64,000 bases of DNA from the NCBI RefSeq assembly GCF_023701695.1, contig NZ_JAJOZC010000001.1, forward strand, positions 6,013,894 to 6,077,893, given 5' to 3'. This DNA is from Streptomyces sp. RKAG290 (GTDB lineage Bacteria; Actinomycetota; Actinomycetes; Streptomycetales; Streptomycetaceae). Each line of letters starts with the position of its first letter. Position 1 is the first letter of the stretch. The position numbers were made by a program, and so were the translations under genes. Shown here piece by piece: positions 39,991-49,497 of the stretch. The notes beneath the pieces are model-generated. The model saw nothing but the letters and a program-made list of their open reading frames with translations. It did not search any database and was not told the DNA's origin.

Positions 39991-40652
39991 GCCCAGTCAC
40001 GGGCGCGCCCACGCTGCGCGGAGCGGCGGTCGGGCGCGGGATCGGGATCGGGCTGATGTACGGGCTCTTCAAGCCCCGTGTGCTCGGTGCGTGGCGGGTC
40101 CCCGCCTCGGGACCCGTCATACTCGCGGTGAACCACTCGCACAACATCGACGGGCCGATGCTGATGGGCACCGCGCCACGGCCCGTCCACTTCCTGATCA
40201 AGAAAGAGGCGTTCGTCGGCCCCCTGGACCCGTTCCTGCGCGGAATCGGTCAGCTGAAGGTGGACCGTACGATCGCCGACCGCACCGCCATCACCCACGC
40301 CCTCGGCGTGCTGGGGGACGGCGGGGTGCTCGGGATCTTCCCCGAGGGCACCAGGGGCGAAGGGGACTTCGCCTCGCTGCGCGCCGGGCTCGCGTACTTC
40401 GCCGTACGCAGCGGGGCGCCGATCGTGCCCGTGGCCGTACTGGGAAGCACCGGGCGCGGCAGCCGGCTGACATCGGCACTGCCGCCGCTGCGCAGCCGGG
40501 TCGACGTCGTCTTCGGCGACGCCTTCGAGGCGCAGGAAGGCGGCGGGGGCAGGCGGACGCGGAGCGCGCTCGACGAGGCGACGCTGCGCATTCAGGGCAG
40601 GCTGACCGGCCACCTGGCGCAGGCCAGGCGCCTCACCGGGCGCACTGAGTAA
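39987..40652 (+). CDS. 1-acyl-glycerol-3-phosphate acyltransferase-like (PlsC family)
   Basis: 221-residue membrane-associated acyltransferase. The catalytic NHSHNIDGP motif (a variant of HX4D), the KKEAFVGPLDPFLRGIGQLKVDR glycerophosphate-binding region (seen in two pieces) and FPEGTRGEGDFA are present. It probably acylates lysophosphatidic acid. GTG 39987 overlaps the cmk stop. The His-x4-Asp is preserved, so activity is expected. Confidence 0.9.
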   Translation: MSPVTGAPTLRGAAVGRGIGIGLMYGLFKPRVLGAWRVPASGPVILAVNHSHNIDGPMLMGTAPRPVHFLIKKEAFVGPLDPFLRGIGQLKVDRTIADRTAITHALGVLGDGGVLGIFPEGTRGEGDFASLRAGLAYFAVRSGAPIVPVAVLGSTGRGSRLTSALPPLRSRVDVVFGDAFEAQEGGGGRRTRSALDEATLRIQGRLTGHLAQARRLTGRTE

Positions 40653-40716
40653 GACTTGAGTAGTGGACCGCGTGCTGCGTGGTCCATCGATGATGATGCA
40701 AAGAGGAACGGACTTC

Positions 40717-42186
40717 ATGAACGACCAGATTCACTCCGGCGGCTCGGACCACGAGCACGGAGCGCTTGGCGATGCCGAGTACGCGGAGTTCATGGAGCTC
40801 GCCGCGCAGGAGGGCTTCGACCCCGAGGACGTCGAGGGTGCGATCGGGGAGGCCGGTCACGGACCGCTGCCCGCTCTCGCCGTCGTCGGCCGCCCCAACG
40901 TCGGCAAGTCGACGCTGGTGAACCGGATCATCGGCCGTCGTGAGGCCGTGGTCCAGGACAAGCCGGGCGTCACGCGTGACCGCGTCAGCTACGAGGCCGA
41001 ATGGGCCGGCCGCCGCTTCAAGGTCGTCGACACCGGCGGCTGGGAGCAGGACGTGCTCGGTCTTGACGCCTCCGTCGCCGCCCAGGCCGAGTACGCGATC
41101 GAGATGGCCGACGCCGTCGTCTTCGTGGTCGACTCCACCGTCGGAGCCACCGACACCGACGAGGCCGTCGTCAAGCTGCTCCGCCGCTCCGGCAAGCCCG
41201 TCGTGCTCTGCGCCAACAAGGTCGACGGACAGAGCGGCGAGGCGGACGCCACCGCGCTCTGGTCGCTCGGCCTCGGCCAGCCGCACCCGGTCTCCTCACT
41301 GCACGGCCGCGGCACCGGCGACATGCTCGACGCCGTCCTGGAGGCCCTTCCCGAGGCCCCGGCCCAGTCGTTCGGCACCGCCGTCGGCGGACCGCGCCGC
41401 ATCGCGCTGATCGGCCGCCCGAACGTCGGCAAGTCCTCGCTGCTGAACAAGGTGGCCAACGAGGACCGTGTCGTCGTCAACGAACTGGCCGGCACCACCC
41501 GTGACCCGGTCGACGAGCTGATCAACCTCGGCGGCATCACCTGGAAGTTCATCGACACCGCCGGCATCCGGCGCCGGGTCCACCTCCAGGAGGGTGCGGA
41601 CTACTACGCCTCGCTGCGCACCGCGGCCGCCGTGGAGAAGGCCGAGGTCGCCGTGATCCTGATCGACTCCAGCGAGTCGATCAGCGTCCAGGACCAGCGC
41701 ATCGTCACCATGGCCGTCGAGGCCGGGCGCGCGATCGTCGTGGCCTTCAACAAGTGGGACACCCTGGACGAGGAGCGCCGCTACTACCTGGAGCGCGAGA
41801 TCGAGACGGAGCTCGCGCAGGTCGCGTGGGCCCCGCGGGTCAATGTCTCGGCCCTCACCGGCCGCCACATGGAGAAGCTGGTCCCGGCGATCGAGACCGC
41901 GCTGGGCGGCTGGGAGACCCGTGTTCCCACGGGCCGGCTGAACGCCTTCCTCGGCGAGATCGTCGCCTCCCACCCGCACCCCGTGCGTGGTGGCAAGCAG
42001 CCCCGCATCCTCTTCGGCACCCAGGCGGGCACCAAGCCCCCGCGCTTCGTGCTCTTCGCCTCCGGCTTCCTGGAGCACGGCTACCGGCGGTTCGTCGAGC
42101 GCCGGCTGCGTGAGGAGTTCGGCTTCGAGGGCACTCCGATCCACATCTCGGTGCGGGTCCGCGAGAAGCGCGGCCGCAACAAGTAG
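40717..42186 (+). CDS. der: Ribosome biogenesis GTPase Der (EngA)
   Basis: 489-residue double-GTPase required for 50S assembly. The first G domain has VGRPNVGKST (residues 57-66), DTGGWEQ and NKVDG. The second has GRPNVGKSS near residue 230, DTAGIRRR and NKWDT. A C-terminal KH-like domain ends in REKRGRNK. ATG 40717 follows AGAGGA; an earlier in-frame GTG (40663) would add an implausible 18 residues. The roughly 50-residue N-terminal acidic extension is normal in Streptomyces. A strong terminator ends the operon. Confidence 0.95.
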   Translation: MNDQIHSGGSDHEHGALGDAEYAEFMELAAQEGFDPEDVEGAIGEAGHGPLPALAVVGRPNVGKSTLVNRIIGRREAVVQDKPGVTRDRVSYEAEWAGRRFKVVDTGGWEQDVLGLDASVAAQAEYAIEMADAVVFVVDSTVGATDTDEAVVKLLRRSGKPVVLCANKVDGQSGEADATALWSLGLGQPHPVSSLHGRGTGDMLDAVLEALPEAPAQSFGTAVGGPRRIALIGRPNVGKSSLLNKVANEDRVVVNELAGTTRDPVDELINLGGITWKFIDTAGIRRRVHLQEGADYYASLRTAAAVEKAEVAVILIDSSESISVQDQRIVTMAVEAGRAIVVAFNKWDTLDEERRYYLEREIETELAQVAWAPRVNVSALTGRHMEKLVPAIETALGGWETRVPTGRLNAFLGEIVASHPHPVRGGKQPRILFGTQAGTKPPRFVLFASGFLEHGYRRFVERRLREEFGFEGTPIHISVRVREKRGRNK

Positions 42187-42254
42187 GCAACCGGTGACGC
42201 CGTCCGGAGCGTGAGCTCCCGGACGGCGTCCAGGGGCTCACCGAGCCCCGGACG

Positions 42255-42305
42255 CGAAGGAGCCCCTGGGCCACTCGGAGAACGAGTGGCCCAGGGGCTC
42301 CTTCG
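42255..42305. terminator. Hairpin terminator between der and the convergent gene
   Basis: A perfect 23-bp stem (42255-42277 with 42283-42305) and a GAGAA loop lie 69 bases after der and 6 bases from the end of the convergent gene; probably bidirectional. Confidence 0.9.
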
Positions 42306-42310
42306 TGCGG

Positions 42311-42799
42311 TCAGGCTCCCCGTGAGCCCGGCGGCAGCGCGGCCTGTACCCGCCCCGCGTGCCGCCCCACCCGCTGCCACGAGCCCAGGCTCCCGGTGTG
42401 CGTGCTCGGGCTGTTGCTGCCGTGTCCGGCGGCCCCGCCCGCTCCACCCGACGCACCGGCTCCGCCGTGCCCGGAGTGGCCCGAGTGGCCGCTCAGCGGG
42501 GCGCGCGAGCCGAAGAGCCCGCTGCCGAAGGCCGGAAGCCCCAGACTCTCCTCCCCGCTCCGATCACCGGGCAACGCCCTGAACGACCGGCGGTACTCGG
42601 AGTACAGCGCGTCGTAGATCGGGGTGTGGGACGGGGCGCCCGATGGGTCCTGCGCGGGACGCATGGCAGGGATCGGGCTCGGGCGCTGGTGGGAGGGGTC
42701 GTATGAGTGCACGTATGTGCCAACGACCCCGCCGTCCGTCGGATGCGGCCCCGCGGGAGAAATAGCTGTTCGCCGTCGGTGTACGGGGCGCACGGACAT
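42311..42799 (-). CDS. Hypothetical Streptomyces protein, Ser/Gly/His-rich
   Basis: 162 residues, no known domain. The middle (PSHTPIYDALYSEYRRSFRALPGDR) looks structured; the C-terminal half is Gly/Ser/His/Ala-rich with a SGHSGHSGHGG run and ends in a basic segment. The start ATG at 42799 is two bases after the stop of the upstream gene, so the two are translationally coupled and the start is well supported. Proteins of this type appear restricted to streptomycetes (from memory). Not recognised beyond that. Confidence 0.7.
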   Translation of the reverse strand: MSVRPVHRRRTAISPAGPHPTDGGVVGTYVHSYDPSHQRPSPIPAMRPAQDPSGAPSHTPIYDALYSEYRRSFRALPGDRSGEESLGLPAFGSGLFGSRAPLSGHSGHSGHGGAGASGGAGGAAGHGSNSPSTHTGSLGSWQRVGRHAGRVQAALPPGSRGA

Positions 42800-42801
42800 G
42801 A

Positions 42802-43632
42802 TCAGGTCCCGGCCAGCGGCATCGCCGCGGCGACCAGGAACCCGCCGGCCGACGCCTTCTCCAGCGCGTCGCGCAGCAGGTCCTCACGCGGCTGCTGGCC
42901 GATCGAACCGGCCGGAGCCGCGTAGACCAGTACGGTCTGCGACTTGTTGGCCGCGGTCCGCCAGCCCTCGGTGACCTGGAGCGGCGCGTGCGCCTGCCAC
43001 CACGCCACCGGGGCGCCGCCGCCCGTGCCCGGCTGGAGCACCGCGTGCAGCTGCCCCATGGCGAGCAGGATCGACCAGCCGTGCAGCACCTCGGGGACCT
43101 GGTCCATCCGCTGGACCGGGGAGAAGCCCTGCTCCAGCAGCAACTGGAGGAACTCGTCCCCGCTGCTGCCGTCCGTGCCGGGGCGGGCGATCGCCCCGGT
43201 CGGTTCGACGACCAGGGCGGGGTGCAGCTCGTCGTCGATCAGGACGAGGCCGCTGGTGATCCCGAGCACGGCCTGGTCGGGCGTCAGCCGGGCAGGGCCC
43301 TCCGGCTCGCTGCCGGTGATGCTGCGCACGGCGCCCTGCAGCTGCTCCTCGGCGACCTGGACGACCTGCGAGGGGATGCAGGTGGCGTGCGCGAAGGCGA
43401 GGACGGCGGTCTCTTCGCCGACGAACAGGACCGTGCTGGTGCGCTCCTGCTCGGAGTCGCCGGGGGTGCGGCAGGAGGTGCAGTCGTAACTGCCGGGGGC
43501 GTTGTCGCCGACGAGCAGCCGGTCGGCTTCGGCGTCGCCGATCTCGGCGCGTACGTCCTCGCTGACGTCGAGCATGCGCGGCACGGGTGGCTCCTCGAAC
43601 TCGGTACGTGCGCCGGGCGGTTCCCGGCTCAT
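42802..43632 (-). CDS. Conserved hypothetical protein
   Basis: 276 residues, cytoplasmic, no recognised family. The N-terminal half contains YDCTSCRTPG (a possible Cys pair, CxxC) after VGDNAPG, then TSTVLFVGEETAVLAFAHAT. The second half has VLGITSGLVLIDDELHPALV, FSPVQRMDQVPEVLHGWSIL and QTVLVYAAPAGSI. It is co-transcribed with the downstream hypothetical gene. Codon use is normal and the protein is not low complexity, so it is a real gene. Confidence 0.78.
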   Translation of the reverse strand: MSREPPGARTEFEEPPVPRMLDVSEDVRAEIGDAEADRLLVGDNAPGSYDCTSCRTPGDSEQERTSTVLFVGEETAVLAFAHATCIPSQVVQVAEEQLQGAVRSITGSEPEGPARLTPDQAVLGITSGLVLIDDELHPALVVEPTGAIARPGTDGSSGDEFLQLLLEQGFSPVQRMDQVPEVLHGWSILLAMGQLHAVLQPGTGGGAPVAWWQAHAPLQVTEGWRTAANKSQTVLVYAAPAGSIGQQPREDLLRDALEKASAGGFLVAAAMPLAGT

Positions 43633-44244
43633 GAAGGAGACAACGGGCGACCGGCTGTCGGGGTCACGCGAGAAGGCGAACAGAATCGAACCGGACGAGC
43701 CGGTCGTGCGCGATACCAGGACAAGCCGGGCAAGTGCGCAGCGGTTCGTCCCGTCGGCGCCGGTGGACGGGCCGGTCTTCGCGCCGCCGGACCACGGGTC
43801 CGGGACGGCTCCGGGCGGCGGCGCCCGGAGCGGCTGTCCCGGTGCCGGAAAACAGGGGATTCGGGTCGTCCGTTATACGGGCAGAAGCGTACGGACGGAC
43901 CGGTCCGATGGTGTGGATATCGTGAGTGCCAGATAAGGGTGCCATAAGGAAGGGTGAATTCCCGATGGTGCTCCCGTTTACGGAAGGTCATTCCGGAGGG
44001 ATTTCGGCGGGCGCCCTGAGGGAGGTATTCCGCTTCGTTTCCGGCCCTCTCCGCTGATCGTTCTCGGGCCTGTGTGATTACTGTGCGTCCGCTTATGAAT
44101 CGCACGTTCGCGCGAGGGAGTTCGAGGCGAACACGTGTGGTGATCCTGTGACACAAGCGTGACCGGTGAGGGACGTGCGGATGCCGTGCGGCCGGTCGGG
44201 GCCCCGGCTTCCGCCGGCGTCCGGGCCCGCCTACGGTGAGAGGT
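43633..44244. other. Intergenic region, AT-richer in its right half
   Basis: 612 bases with no convincing gene. Open frames across it on both strands are Arg/Pro-rich shadows. The right half (about 43930-44150) is clearly less GC-rich than its surroundings and probably carries promoters for the divergent genes. No hairpin or operator could be singled out. Confidence 0.5.
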
Positions 44245-44460
44245 ATGGCACCCATACCGACTCCCTCCGTCCAGCCCGACGACGTACCCGGCGCCTATGC
44301 CGGCCTCACCGCCGAAGCCGCCGAACGGCGTGCCCGGGAGCGTGGCTGGACCACCGTCAGAGCCCTGCCGCCGGGCACCGTCATCACCATGGAGTTCCTG
44401 GGCGGCCGGATCAACTTCGAGGTGGACGACGGCGTCGTGAAGCGCTGCTGGGTGGGGTGA
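44245..44460 (+). CDS. Peptidase inhibitor I78-like small protein
   Basis: 71 residues. The C-terminal half (VRALPPGTVITMEFLGGRIN, then FEVDDGVVKRCWVG) fits the inhibitor I78 family, small cytoplasmic or secreted proteins that bind serine proteases in an elastase-inhibitor-like manner. No signal peptide. The ATG at 44245 has GAGAGG upstream. A single Cys near the end is typical. Whether it inhibits a protease is not shown. Confidence 0.75.
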   Translation: MAPIPTPSVQPDDVPGAYAGLTAEAAERRARERGWTTVRALPPGTVITMEFLGGRINFEVDDGVVKRCWVG

Positions 44461-44515
44461 CATCCCCGCACCGCCGCGGACACCCCTGAGCGCGGCCCCG
44501 TCACCGGGGGCGCCT

Positions 44516-44573
44516 CTCACCCGCACGAGCGAAGGCCCCGACCGGAGTCGGGGCCTTCGCTCGTGCGGGTGAG
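44516..44573. terminator. Hairpin terminator between I78 and PAP2 genes
   Basis: A perfect 27-bp stem (44516-44542 with 44547-44573) with a CGGA loop separates two convergent genes; probably bidirectional. Confidence 0.92.
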
Positions 44574-44620
44574 GCTGTCGCGGGGCGGGCTGTGCGTACC
44601 GTCCCCGCTGCCGGTCCGGG

Positions 44621-45658
44621 TCAGCTGCCGGCCACCGGCCGGGCCGGAGCCGTACCGCCGCGCGGTGTGCGGTCCGCGTGCGGCGGGCGGCGGCTGCCTG
44701 CCGGGGTGACCGGGGGCCGTTCCGAGCGCGCCCCGTGGCTCTGGTGCGCGGGAGGCGCGGTGTGGGCGCGCGGACGGCCGCCCGCGGCCGCGACGGCCGC
44801 CTGGCGTCCACCCGCGGTGACCGGCTCGCGGACCGGGTTCTGTGCCGAGGCCTCGCCCACGGCCGGCTGTCCGGCGGGTACCGGCCGGGGGGTGCCGGCG
44901 GTGACGGGCGGGGAGGGTACGAGCCTGCTGCGCGCCCCGAGCCGCTCGCGGGCGGCGAAGATCCAGCTCTCCGCCCGGGTGATCAGCGGTTCGACCCACG
45001 GCAGGCCGAGCAGGATGAGCAGCCCCGCCGCCCAGCCCAGGACGACGTCGCTGAGCCAGTGCGTACCGAGGTAGACCGTGGTCAGGCCGACCCCGAGCGA
45101 GACGATCGCGGACATCGCCGACAGGTAGCGCCTGGCCCGCGGGGTGGCAGCCAGATAGGCGAGGATTCCCCAGGTCACGACGGCGTTGGCGGTGTGGCCG
45201 GACGGAAATATATCGCCGCCGGCGAAGAGTTCGGCCGAGCCGATCTGGGTCGCGTAGTGCGGGCCGAGCCGGCCGAGGCCGATCTTGACCGCCCCCACCG
45301 TCACGTTGAGCAGCAGCAGAGAGGCGCCGAGCGTCAGCAGGGGCCGCAGGGTGTGCTGGCGCCAGGAGCGCCAGCCGAGCCAGCAGGCGACCATGACGGC
45401 CGTGGGTCCGCGCTGGCCGAGCACGACGTAGTAGTCGAGGAAGGCATGGATGCCGGGCCACTGCTGGTACGGCCGGAAGAGCATGACCTTCCAGTCCAGG
45501 GTCACCAGCCAGGACGACATGAGCACGGCAACGACGATGGCCAGATAGAACGCCAACGTCCCGCCGAAGAGAGCGATGCGGTGACGACTCATCCGCGGTG
45601 TCTCTATCTTCGGCGGTTCCGGCTCCCGGTCCAGACGGGCAAAGATGTCGGTACGCAC
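44621..45658 (-). CDS. PAP2-family membrane phosphatase
   Basis: 345 residues. About six transmembrane helices hold the phosphatase signature: KIGLGRLGP (domain 1), FPSGHTANAV (domain 2, catalytic His) and TVYLGTHWLSDVVLGW (domain 3, His nucleophile and Asp). It probably dephosphorylates a lipid such as phosphatidate or undecaprenyl pyrophosphate. The last 110 residues form a disordered Pro/Ala/Arg cytoplasmic tail. GTG 45658 (RTDIFARLDREPEPP) is chosen; the longer frame runs into promoter DNA. Confidence 0.9.
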   Translation of the reverse strand: MRTDIFARLDREPEPPKIETPRMSRHRIALFGGTLAFYLAIVVAVLMSSWLVTLDWKVMLFRPYQQWPGIHAFLDYYVVLGQRGPTAVMVACWLGWRSWRQHTLRPLLTLGASLLLLNVTVGAVKIGLGRLGPHYATQIGSAELFAGGDIFPSGHTANAVVTWGILAYLAATPRARRYLSAMSAIVSLGVGLTTVYLGTHWLSDVVLGWAAGLLILLGLPWVEPLITRAESWIFAARERLGARSRLVPSPPVTAGTPRPVPAGQPAVGEASAQNPVREPVTAGGRQAAVAAAGGRPRAHTAPPAHQSHGARSERPPVTPAGSRRPPHADRTPRGGTAPARPVAGS

Positions 45659-46213
45659 CCAATCGACGTTACAGCGAGTGAGTGGGTGACTTGGCCGATC
45701 CGGCCGCTTTGTGATGACGATGTGATGTGGACTATGTCTCAGTCCGGCTCGCATTCCCGGGCGTCCGCAGAATCCCGGGTCGGTTCCGTTCCATTACTTC
45801 GGCGCCTGGTCCGAAGGGCTTTTTGGATATTGGCAGAAAAGCGCAAGGGATGCCGGAGTGCATTTATCCGCGCCTTCGGGGGAACGGAACGGACGGTGTC
45901 GGTCCGGTTACTGGACGCCTTCGCCGGGCGCCCGGTGAGCGGTCCGCGCCGCGGCGGACCCCGTTGCCCGCACCGCGAAACGGCAGGTCGTGGCAGGTTA
46001 TGAGGGCTCCGTGAGGCACGGCGGGGCGGGTCCGCGCGGTGGCGTACGTCACACCGGACGGTACTTCCGGCTATGAGATGGGCCACGTGTGGCCCTGCCG
46101 AACTCGCGTACGCTGACGGATCACTCGCCCGTCGATGCCGGGCCAGGAGGGACAGCGGACGCTGAATCCCCAGTGGGCCTGCCGAGCGCGAGGAACCTTT
46201 GGGAGGTAGATGC
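45659..46213. other. Divergent intergenic region between PAP2 and MFS genes
   Basis: 555 bases without a gene that can be supported. It is less GC-rich between about 45680 and 45870, as expected for promoters. GGGAGG at 46201-46206 is the ribosome binding site of the MFS gene. Open frames here are arginine-rich and shift with no start signals. Confidence 0.5.
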
Positions 46214-47952
46214 ATGTCCGGGACGACCACAGCCCGAATCCGTCTGCGCGCAGCCGCCGACGGTGCCAATCGATGGGTCGTCCTGGTCGTCCTCTGCCTC
46301 AGTCTGCTGCTCGTCGCACTCGATGCGACGGTGCTGCACGTCGCCGTCCCCGCCGTCACCGAGGACCTGCGGCCCAGCGCGGTCGGCCTGTTGTGGATCG
46401 TGGACGCGTACCCGCTGGTCTGTGCCTCGCTGCTGATCCTCTTCGGCACTCTCGGTGACCGGGTCGGGCGCCGACGGGTCCTGCTGCTCGGCTACGCCCT
46501 CTTCGGGGTCGCGTCCGCCGTCGCCGCCATGGCCGACAGCGCGGGGGTGCTCATCGCGGCGCGGGCCCTGCTCGGCGTCGGCGGCGCGATGATCATGCCG
46601 GCCACCCTGTCCATCCTCCGCCAGGTCTTTCCCGACCGGCGTGAGCGGGCGATGGCGATCGGTGTGTGGACCGCGGTCGCCGCGGTCGGCGCCGCCATCG
46701 GGCCCGTCATCGGCGGCTTCCTCGTCGAGCACTTCTGGTGGGGCTCGGTCTTCCTGATCAACATTCCGCTGATGGCCCTGATCCTCCCCTCGGCCGCCTC
46801 CTGCTCCCGGAGTCCCGTGGCAGTAGCGACGGCCCCTGGGACGTGTTCGGCGCGCTGATGGCCGCGGCCGGCGTGCTCGGCGTCGTCTGGGGGGTGAAGC
46901 GCGCGGGCACCGGCGAGGGGCTGCTCGGGCCGGCCACGCTCGCGCCCCTGCTGGCCGGGGGCGCGCTGCTGGCCGCCTTCGTCCGACGCCAGAAACGGCG
47001 CACCCATCCGCTGATCGACATCGGGATGTTCGCCAGGCCCGCCTTCTCCACGGCCGTGGGCTGCATCGTCCTGGCCATGCTGGCCCTGGTCGGCCTGGAA
47101 CTGATCGCGGTCCAGTACCTCCAGCTCGTCCTGGACCTCAGCCCGCTGGAGACCGGCCTGCGGCTGCTGCCGCTCACCTTCGCCGCGATGGCCGCGGGCG
47201 CCACCGGTTCGTCCACCCTGCGCCGTATAGGGCCGCGCCGGATGGTCGGCTGGGGCTTCGTGCTGACGGCCGTCTCGGTGCTGATGCTGACCGCCATGGG
47301 ACAGCACGACCGGCCCGGCCTGATGGCCGTGGCCTTCGTCGTGCTCGGCTTCGGCCTCCAGTCCACGCTCTTCGGCGCGTACGAGTCGATGCTCAGCGAA
47401 GCCCCGGCGGACCGGGCCGGTGGCGCGGCCGCGATAGGCGAGACCTCCTACCAGCTGGGCGCCGGCATGGGGATCGCGCTGCTCGGCAGCGTCATGAACG
47501 CCGCGTACACCCCCGGCCTCGCACGGCTCCCCGAGGAGGGCGTGCCCGCCCCGGCCGGCGCCGCCGCCTCCCACTCGCTCGGCGAGGCCTACCAGGTGGC
47601 CTCGCAGCTCGGCGGCCCGCTCGGTGAGGTGCTGCGCTCCACGGCCCGGCACGCCTTCATCAGCGGGCTGCACATCACGTTGCTGGTCAGCGCCGGTCTG
47701 CTGCTGCTCGGGGCGCTCGCCGCGCTGCGGCTGCCGCGGGTGATGGAGTGTCCGCCGCTGCTCTGTGAGCCCCGTGCGGCCGCGGACGACCGCCAGGCGC
47801 TCGACGCCCGGGAGGCGGCGGACTCCCGCGGCCACCGGAGCGTCGCCGGCCACCGCGAGGCGACGGACCGGGACCGGCCCGACGTGCTGCTTCCGGTACC
47901 CGGCCGGCGGCGGCCCGCCGAGGCGACCGGCTCTGGACGCGCGGCACACTGA
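46214..47952 (+). CDS. MFS transporter, DHA2 (14-TMS) drug exporter family, apparent frameshift
   Basis: Proton-driven multidrug exporter. The first part has LLLVALDATVLHVAVPAVT, the motif A loop GTLGDRVGRRRVLLLGYALF and motif C-like GVGGAMIMPATLSIL and AVGAAIGPVIGGFL. After 46790 the protein continues in another frame: SSDGPWDVFGALMAAAGVLG through a C-terminal basic tail. One missing C in the run 46786-46789 restores LILPLGRLLLPESRG and a 579-residue, 14-helix protein. ATG 46214 lies 7 bases after GGGAGG. The substrate is unknown and no dedicated regulator is adjacent. Confidence 0.85.
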
Positions 47953-47976
47953 GTCGTAACGTCAGCACGACGCCGT

Positions 47977-47993
47977 AACTAACACTGCTAGTT
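47977..47993 (+). promoter_or_regulatory. Candidate TetR-type operator before the acyl-CoA dehydrogenase gene
   Basis: AACTAACACTGCTAGTT is a 17-bp palindrome with one mismatch and resembles operators of TetR regulators of acyl-CoA metabolism. It lies about 55 bases before the gene. The regulator is not in the window. Confidence 0.6.
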
Positions 47994-48048
47994 TTCGGCG
48001 TCCCCGTACCGACCTCAGTACCGTGCGAGCCGCCGGAGGCACCCCCTC

Positions 48049-49260
48049 ATGTCCACCGCTCCGTCCTCGAAACTCCCGCCCTTCGACCCCCGCGACCCGA
48101 TCGGCATCGACGACCTCCTGGGCGCCGAGGATCTCGCGATCCGCGACACCGTCCGGGCCTGGGCCGCCGACCGGGTCCTGCCGCACATCGCCGAGTGGTA
48201 CGAGAACGGCGAGCTGCCCGGCATCCGGGAGCTGGCCCGGGAACTGGGCTCGCTCGGCGCCCTGGGCATGTCCCTGCAGGGGTACGGCTGCGCCGGCGCC
48301 ACCGCCGTCCAGTACGGACTGGCCTGCCTGGAACTCGAAGCGGCGGACTCCGGTATCCGCTCGCTCGTCTCGGTCCAGGGCTCCCTCGCCATGTACGCCA
48401 TCCACCGCTTCGGGTCGCAGGAGCAGAAGGAGCAGTGGCTGCCCGGCATGGCGGCCGGCGAGATCATCGGCTGCTTCGGCCTGACCGAGCCGGACCACGG
48501 CTCGGACCCGGCAGGCATGCGGACGTACGCCAAGCGCGACGGCGCGGACTGGGTGCTCAGCGGCCGCAAGATGTGGATCACCAACGGCTCGGTCGCCGGG
48601 GTCGCCGTGGTCTGGGCGCAGACCGACGAGGGCACCGCGGGCGCCGGCATCCGCGGATTCGTCGTGCCGACCGACGCCCCCGGATTCTCCGCGCCCGAGA
48701 TCAGGCACAAGTGGTCCCTGCGGGCCTCGGTCACCAGCGAGCTGGTCCTCGACGAGGTGCGGCTGCCGGCCGATGCCGTACTGCCCGGGGTCACCGGCCT
48801 GCGCGGACCGCTCAGCTGCCTCAGCCACGCTCGTTACGGCATCGTCTGGGGAGCCATGGGCGCCGCACGGGCCAGCTTCGAGGCGGCCGTCGACTATGCG
48901 AGGACCCGTGAGCAGTTCGGTAAGCCGATCGGCGGCTTCCAGCTCACCCAGGCCAAGCTCGCCGACATGGCCGTCGAGCTCCACAAGGGCATCCTGCTCG
49001 CCCACCACCTGGGCCGGCGGATGGACGCGGGCAGGCTCCGCCCGGAACAGGTCAGCTTCGGAAAGCTGAACAACGTGCGGGAGGCCATCGAGATCTGCCG
49101 CACCTCGCGCACGATCCTCGGCGCCAACGGGATCTCGCTGGAGTACCCGGTGATGCGGCATGCGACGAATCTGGAGTCGGTGCTCACCTACGAAGGAACC
49201 GTGGAGATGCACCAGCTGGTACTGGGCAAGGCGCTCACCGGTCTGGACGCGTTCCGGTAG
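48049..49260 (+). CDS. Acyl-CoA dehydrogenase, glutaryl-CoA dehydrogenase-like
   Basis: 403-residue FAD-dependent acyl-CoA dehydrogenase. FGLTEPDHGSDPAGM and KMWITNGSVAGVAVVWAQ bind FAD and substrate, RTREQFGKPIGGFQLTQAKLA forms the FAD/tetramer signature, and Glu382 of LTYEGTVEMHQL is the catalytic base. Overall similarity, including the Arg in the SVQGSLAMYAIHRFGS region, is closest to glutaryl-CoA dehydrogenase, which oxidises and decarboxylates glutaryl-CoA from lysine and tryptophan breakdown. CCGGAGG precedes the ATG. It is monocistronic, with a palindromic operator upstream. Confidence 0.92.
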   Translation: MSTAPSSKLPPFDPRDPIGIDDLLGAEDLAIRDTVRAWAADRVLPHIAEWYENGELPGIRELARELGSLGALGMSLQGYGCAGATAVQYGLACLELEAADSGIRSLVSVQGSLAMYAIHRFGSQEQKEQWLPGMAAGEIIGCFGLTEPDHGSDPAGMRTYAKRDGADWVLSGRKMWITNGSVAGVAVVWAQTDEGTAGAGIRGFVVPTDAPGFSAPEIRHKWSLRASVTSELVLDEVRLPADAVLPGVTGLRGPLSCLSHARYGIVWGAMGAARASFEAAVDYARTREQFGKPIGGFQLTQAKLADMAVELHKGILLAHHLGRRMDAGRLRPEQVSFGKLNNVREAIEICRTSRTILGANGISLEYPVMRHATNLESVLTYEGTVEMHQLVLGKALTGLDAFR

Positions 49261-49295
49261 ACCGGAACGACGACCGGACCGATCCGGTGAGCGCC

Positions 49296-49496
49296 CCAGG
49301 GGCTGTCCCGTAGCCCCTGGCAGGCGCGGCCGCCGCTTCCCCGAGCCCTCGGCCGCGTTCGAGCGGGTGAGGCCCCGCTCCCGCCGCGTTGTCGCGACGT
49401 CCGGTCACATCCCGTGCGCGGACGTCCCTCCTCGTTGCGAGGCACCGCATCCGACGCGGCGCGCCGATCCGCCAGGGGCTACGGGACAGCCCTTGG
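49296..49496. mobile_element. MITE-like element with 26-bp terminal inverted repeats
   Basis: Ends 49296-49321 and 49471-49496 are inverted copies (25 of 26 bases) beginning CCAGGGGCTGTCCCGTAG. The GGGCTGTCCCGTA core resembles ends of Streptomyces IS5-family elements. The 201-bp interior has no coding capacity, so it would be a non-autonomous element. Each end also folds on itself (CCAGGGGCT/AGCCCCTGG), so it could terminate the two convergent flanking genes. No clear target duplication was seen. Confidence 0.6.
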
Positions 49497-49497
49497 C

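Noticed and set aside
43629..44255. 208-codon minus-strand open frame in the intergenic region
   Set aside because: Arg/Pro-rich, no ribosome binding site, crosses an AT-rich promoter-like stretch, no domain.
49296..49496. Interpretation as a plain terminator pair
   Set aside because: Two inverted 26-bp ends 150 bp apart with IS-like sequence fit an element better, though each end may terminate transcription.
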